7,964 nucleotides of DNA, from the NCBI GenBank assembly GCA_021163455.1, contig JAGGWT010000069.1:1-7964 (forward strand). Direction: 5' to 3'. Below, piece after piece: positions 5,959 through 7,964 of this stretch. The DNA is from Thermoplasmata archaeon. GTDB lineage: Archaea; Thermoplasmatota; E2; DHVEG-1; B18-G2. Made by a program: the position numbers and the translations under genes. Position 1 is the first letter of the stretch. Every line of letters starts with the position of its first letter. The notes under the pieces were generated by a model. The model saw only the letters and a list, made by a program, of their open reading frames with translations. It was not told where the DNA came from and did not search any database.

Positions 5959-7608
5959 ATGAGCAAAGACAAGTATGATAAGATAATCTCTCTGGCGAAG
6001 AGGAGAGGCATTCTTAACCCGTCTTTTGAGATATATGGAGGTGTGGCCGGATTCTACAGTTATGGACCTCTTGGCTCCATAATAAAAAGGAACATAGAGA
6101 ATGTATGGAGAGGTTTCTATCTATTCAGAGAAGGGTTTATTGAGATAGATACTCCAACGATAACGCCTTATGAAGTTTTGAAAGCATCTGGACATGTTGA
6201 TGAGTTCACAGACCTTACTGCGATCTGTGATTCGTGTGGCAGATATTTTAAAGCAGAGGACATAGAAAAGGATGGAAAGTATATTTGCCCTGTTTGTAAC
6301 AGAGAAATTAAAAATTTGAAATACACCAATCTGATGTTTCAGACAAAAATAGGAGTGGGAGACGAAAGAAGAGCTTTTCTGAGACCAGAGACTGCGCAGG
6401 GGATATTTACCGAGTTTCACAACCTTTACAGATTTGTAAGAGAAAAACTACCTTTTGGAGTTATACAGATAGGAAGAGGATATAGAAACGAGATCGCTCC
6501 CAGACAGGGAGTGATAAGACTAAGAGAATTTTCCATGGCTGAAGCAGAGATATTTTTCGATCCGGAGAATAAAAAACATAGCAGGTTTGAGCAGGTAAAG
6601 GATGAAAAAATTCCTCTGTTTATTGATGATAAAATCGAGAAAATAAGCGTGGGCGCCGCCGTGGAGAAGGGAATTATAGGGAATGAAGCACTGGCTTACT
6701 ACATGCTTTTGACTTATAAATTCCTGATGGCATGTGGAATTAATGGAGATAAAATCAGATTCAGGCAGCACAGAAAAGATGAATTGGCTCATTATGCAAG
6801 AGAGTGCTGGGACGCTGAAATTTATTCTGATAGATTTGGCTGGATAGAATGTGTAGGTATAGCAGATAGAACCGCCTATGACCTCGAGAGTCACATAAAG
6901 CACAGCGGAGCCGACCTCTATGCAATAAAAAGACTCGAAACACCACAGGAGATAGAAGTTGAGAAGATAGAAGTAGATATGGGGAAGCTTGGCCCCCTGT
7001 TCAAGGAAAAGGCGAGAGTGATTAGAGAGAAACTCGAGAAACTTGACCCATCGAAATTTGAAGAAGAGATTGAAGTGGAGGTGGATGGGAAAAAAATCAA
7101 GATACCAAAAGATTGCTACAGGATTAAGAGAGTTAAAGAAAAGGTGAGTGTTGAGAGATTTATACCTCACGTAATAGAGCCATCATATGGTATTGATAGA
7201 ATTTTCTTCCATGTTCTTGAGCATAACTATATGGAAACCACAAAGAAAGGAGAAGAGTACAGGGTGCTGAAACTTCCTTATCTGATTGCACCCATCAAAA
7301 CAGGAGTTTTTCCTTTAGTGTCGGATGAGAGATTGTGCAAGATAGCCAGAGATATCCACGACACCCTAAGAAAAAACTGTATAGAGAGCTACTACGATGA
7401 ATCAGGTTCTATAGGGAGGAGATATGCAAGGATGGACGAAATCGGAACGCCTTACTGTATAACTGTGGACTTTGATACACTTGAAGATAACACCGTAACA
7501 ATAAGAGATAGAGACACGACTGAGCAGATTAGGATAAATATAGAGGAGCTTGTCAGCTTTTTCAAGGGAAAGGAATCAGAGTCCCTTTATAACATCCTCA
7601 ATTACTGA
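5959..7608 (+). CDS. glyS: Glycyl-tRNA synthetase (class II, archaeal/eukaryotic alpha2 type)
   Basis: Attaches glycine to tRNA-Gly using ATP. 549 residues from the ATG at 5959. Early signature SFEIYGGVAGFYSYGPLG; a CxxC...CxxC zinc site (C90, C93, C110, C113) in the insertion after motif 1; FLRPETAQG (140-148); motif 2 with GRGYRNEIAPRQG and REFSMAE (172-195); an insertion domain through about 405; motif 3 around PSYGIDRIFFHVLEH (408-422); and the C-terminal anticodon-binding domain from LPYLIAPIK (440) to about 534 (SGSIGRRYARMDEIGTPYC). All class II essentials look intact and length is normal. An in-frame ATG at 5941 would add six residues (MKTEDN) and overlap the CBS gene by 11 bp; 5959 is preferred because archaeal relatives start a few residues before the KYDKI-like helix. 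Neither start has a clear Shine-Dalgarno. The last 33 bp overlap the convergent aminotransferase gene. Confidence 0.96.
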   Translation: MSKDKYDKIISLAKRRGILNPSFEIYGGVAGFYSYGPLGSIIKRNIENVWRGFYLFREGFIEIDTPTITPYEVLKASGHVDEFTDLTAICDSCGRYFKAEDIEKDGKYICPVCNREIKNLKYTNLMFQTKIGVGDERRAFLRPETAQGIFTEFHNLYRFVREKLPFGVIQIGRGYRNEIAPRQGVIRLREFSMAEAEIFFDPENKKHSRFEQVKDEKIPLFIDDKIEKISVGAAVEKGIIGNEALAYYMLLTYKFLMACGINGDKIRFRQHRKDELAHYARECWDAEIYSDRFGWIECVGIADRTAYDLESHIKHSGADLYAIKRLETPQEIEVEKIEVDMGKLGPLFKEKARVIREKLEKLDPSKFEEEIEVEVDGKKIKIPKDCYRIKRVKEKVSVERFIPHVIEPSYGIDRIFFHVLEHNYMETTKKGEEYRVLKLPYLIAPIKTGVFPLVSDERLCKIARDIHDTLRKNCIESYYDESGSIGRRYARMDEIGTPYCITVDFDTLEDNTVTIRDRDTTEQIRINIEELVSFFKGKESESLYNILNY

Positions 7609-7964
7609 GAGACCCTCGTTTATCTCTTCTGAGCTTATGGTCAGAGGAGGTCTGAATCTGATTCCTCTCGGTCCACATGCAAGCACCAAGATTCCCCTAT
7701 CATACAGTAATTTTTTCACCTTATCTCTGATCTCGGGTGATGGTAAATCAAAGGCGCACATCAACCCTCTGCCCCTTGAGTTAGAGATCTTATCGGGATA
7801 CTTCTCCTCTATTTCTCTGAGACCTTTTAACAGCACATCTCCCTGTTTTCGCGCATTATCAACGAGTTTCTCCTTTTCTATGACTTCAAGATATCTCTGA
7901 CATCTCACCATGTCAACAAGATTTCCTCCAAACGTGGAATTGATTCTGCTAGAAACAGTAAAGA
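7576..7964 (-). CDS. lat: Class III PLP aminotransferase, L-lysine 6-aminotransferase-like, C-terminal part (5' end outside window)
   Basis: The C-terminal 128 residues are visible and the frame runs off the window edge. Order seen: RINSTFGGN (6-14; contains the Asn and the phosphate-contacting Thr of the family), DMVRCQRYLEVIEKE (17-31), the RGRGLMCAFDLP turn (63-74), and RFRPPLT (102-108), whose Arg would bind substrate carboxylate. NSTFGGN with MVR..RYLE, RGRGLMCAF and RFRPPL matches lysine epsilon-aminotransferase (Lat) more closely than acetylornithine or 4-aminobutyrate aminotransferases. That enzyme converts L-lysine and 2-oxoglutarate to 2-aminoadipate semialdehyde and glutamate. The PLP lysine and N-terminal two thirds are not visible, so specificity is a resemblance from memory rather than proof. 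Its 3' end overlaps glyS by 33 bp tail to tail; no operon partner is visible. Confidence 0.82.
   Translation of the reverse strand, partial: FTVSSRINSTFGGNLVDMVRCQRYLEVIEKEKLVDNARKQGDVLLKGLREIEEKYPDKISNSRGRGLMCAFDLPSPEIRDKVKKLLYDRGILVLACGPRGIRFRPPLTISSEEINEGLSVIEDVIKGL

Noticed and set aside
6520..7170. Minus-strand open frame of 216 codons
   Set aside because: It lies entirely opposite the conserved glycyl-tRNA synthetase. It is rich in F, L and Y, as expected of an antisense shadow of K/E-rich coding sequence, and has no promoter or motif.
7711..7716. Run of six T about 100 bp past the glyS stop, possible terminator
   Set aside because: It falls inside the aminotransferase gene (a Lys-Lys stretch on the minus strand), is short and has no supporting second tract.

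Overview
The window looks like a stretch of an archaeal chromosome, most likely from a thermophilic or mesothermophilic euryarchaeote. Four things point that way: an archaeal/eukaryotic-type glycyl-tRNA synthetase, an XPF/Mus81-type ERCC4 nuclease, a secreted protein ending in a PGF-CTERM (archaeosortase) signal, and TATA-type promoters placed for leaderless or nearly leaderless transcripts. Arginine is written mostly as AGA/AGG and isoleucine often as ATA. I cannot assign a genus; a stand-alone ERCC4 nuclease and leaderless starts would suit Thermoplasmata-related lineages, but that is only a guess. Seven protein genes fill almost every base. There is no tRNA, rRNA, CRISPR array, insertion sequence or gene-free stretch over 300 bases.

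Layout. (1) 1-636 (+): the C-terminal part of an NDP-sugar pyrophosphorylase with a left-handed beta-helix tail, cut by the window edge. Its stop overlaps the start of (2) 633-1304 (+), an XPF-like nuclease with tandem helix-hairpin-helix motifs. (3) 1350-2732 (+): a GlmM/ManB-type phosphohexomutase with its own probable promoter. (4) 2716-4026 (-): a heavily sequon-bearing, PGF-CTERM-anchored surface protein of unknown function, converging on glmM with a 17-bp overlap. (5) 4081-5109 (+): a metal-dependent amidohydrolase of the nucleobase deaminase/chlorohydrolase group, divergent from (4). (6) 5106-5951 (+): a four-CBS-domain protein. (7) 5959 (or 5941)-7608 (+): glycyl-tRNA synthetase. (8) 7576-7964 (-): the C-terminal end of a class III aminotransferase resembling L-lysine 6-aminotransferase, converging on glyS with a 33-bp overlap.

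How the parts may work together. The pyrophosphorylase and the phosphomutase are consecutive kinds of step in nucleotide-sugar supply, plausibly for protein glycosylation. The adjacent surface protein carries 16 N-glycosylation sequons, so it is a plausible final acceptor; this link is inference from proximity only. The amidohydrolase, CBS protein and glyS overlap or nearly touch and read as one operon, perhaps with the CBS protein as an adenine-nucleotide sensor. The most striking non-coding feature is the 54-bp gap between genes 4 and 5: it holds one AT box whose centre is 27.5 bp from each of the two start codons, as expected for one TATA element driving two divergent leaderless transcripts. 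Apart from this and the unrecognised surface protein, the content is mostly housekeeping, and I see no clear new multi-gene system.
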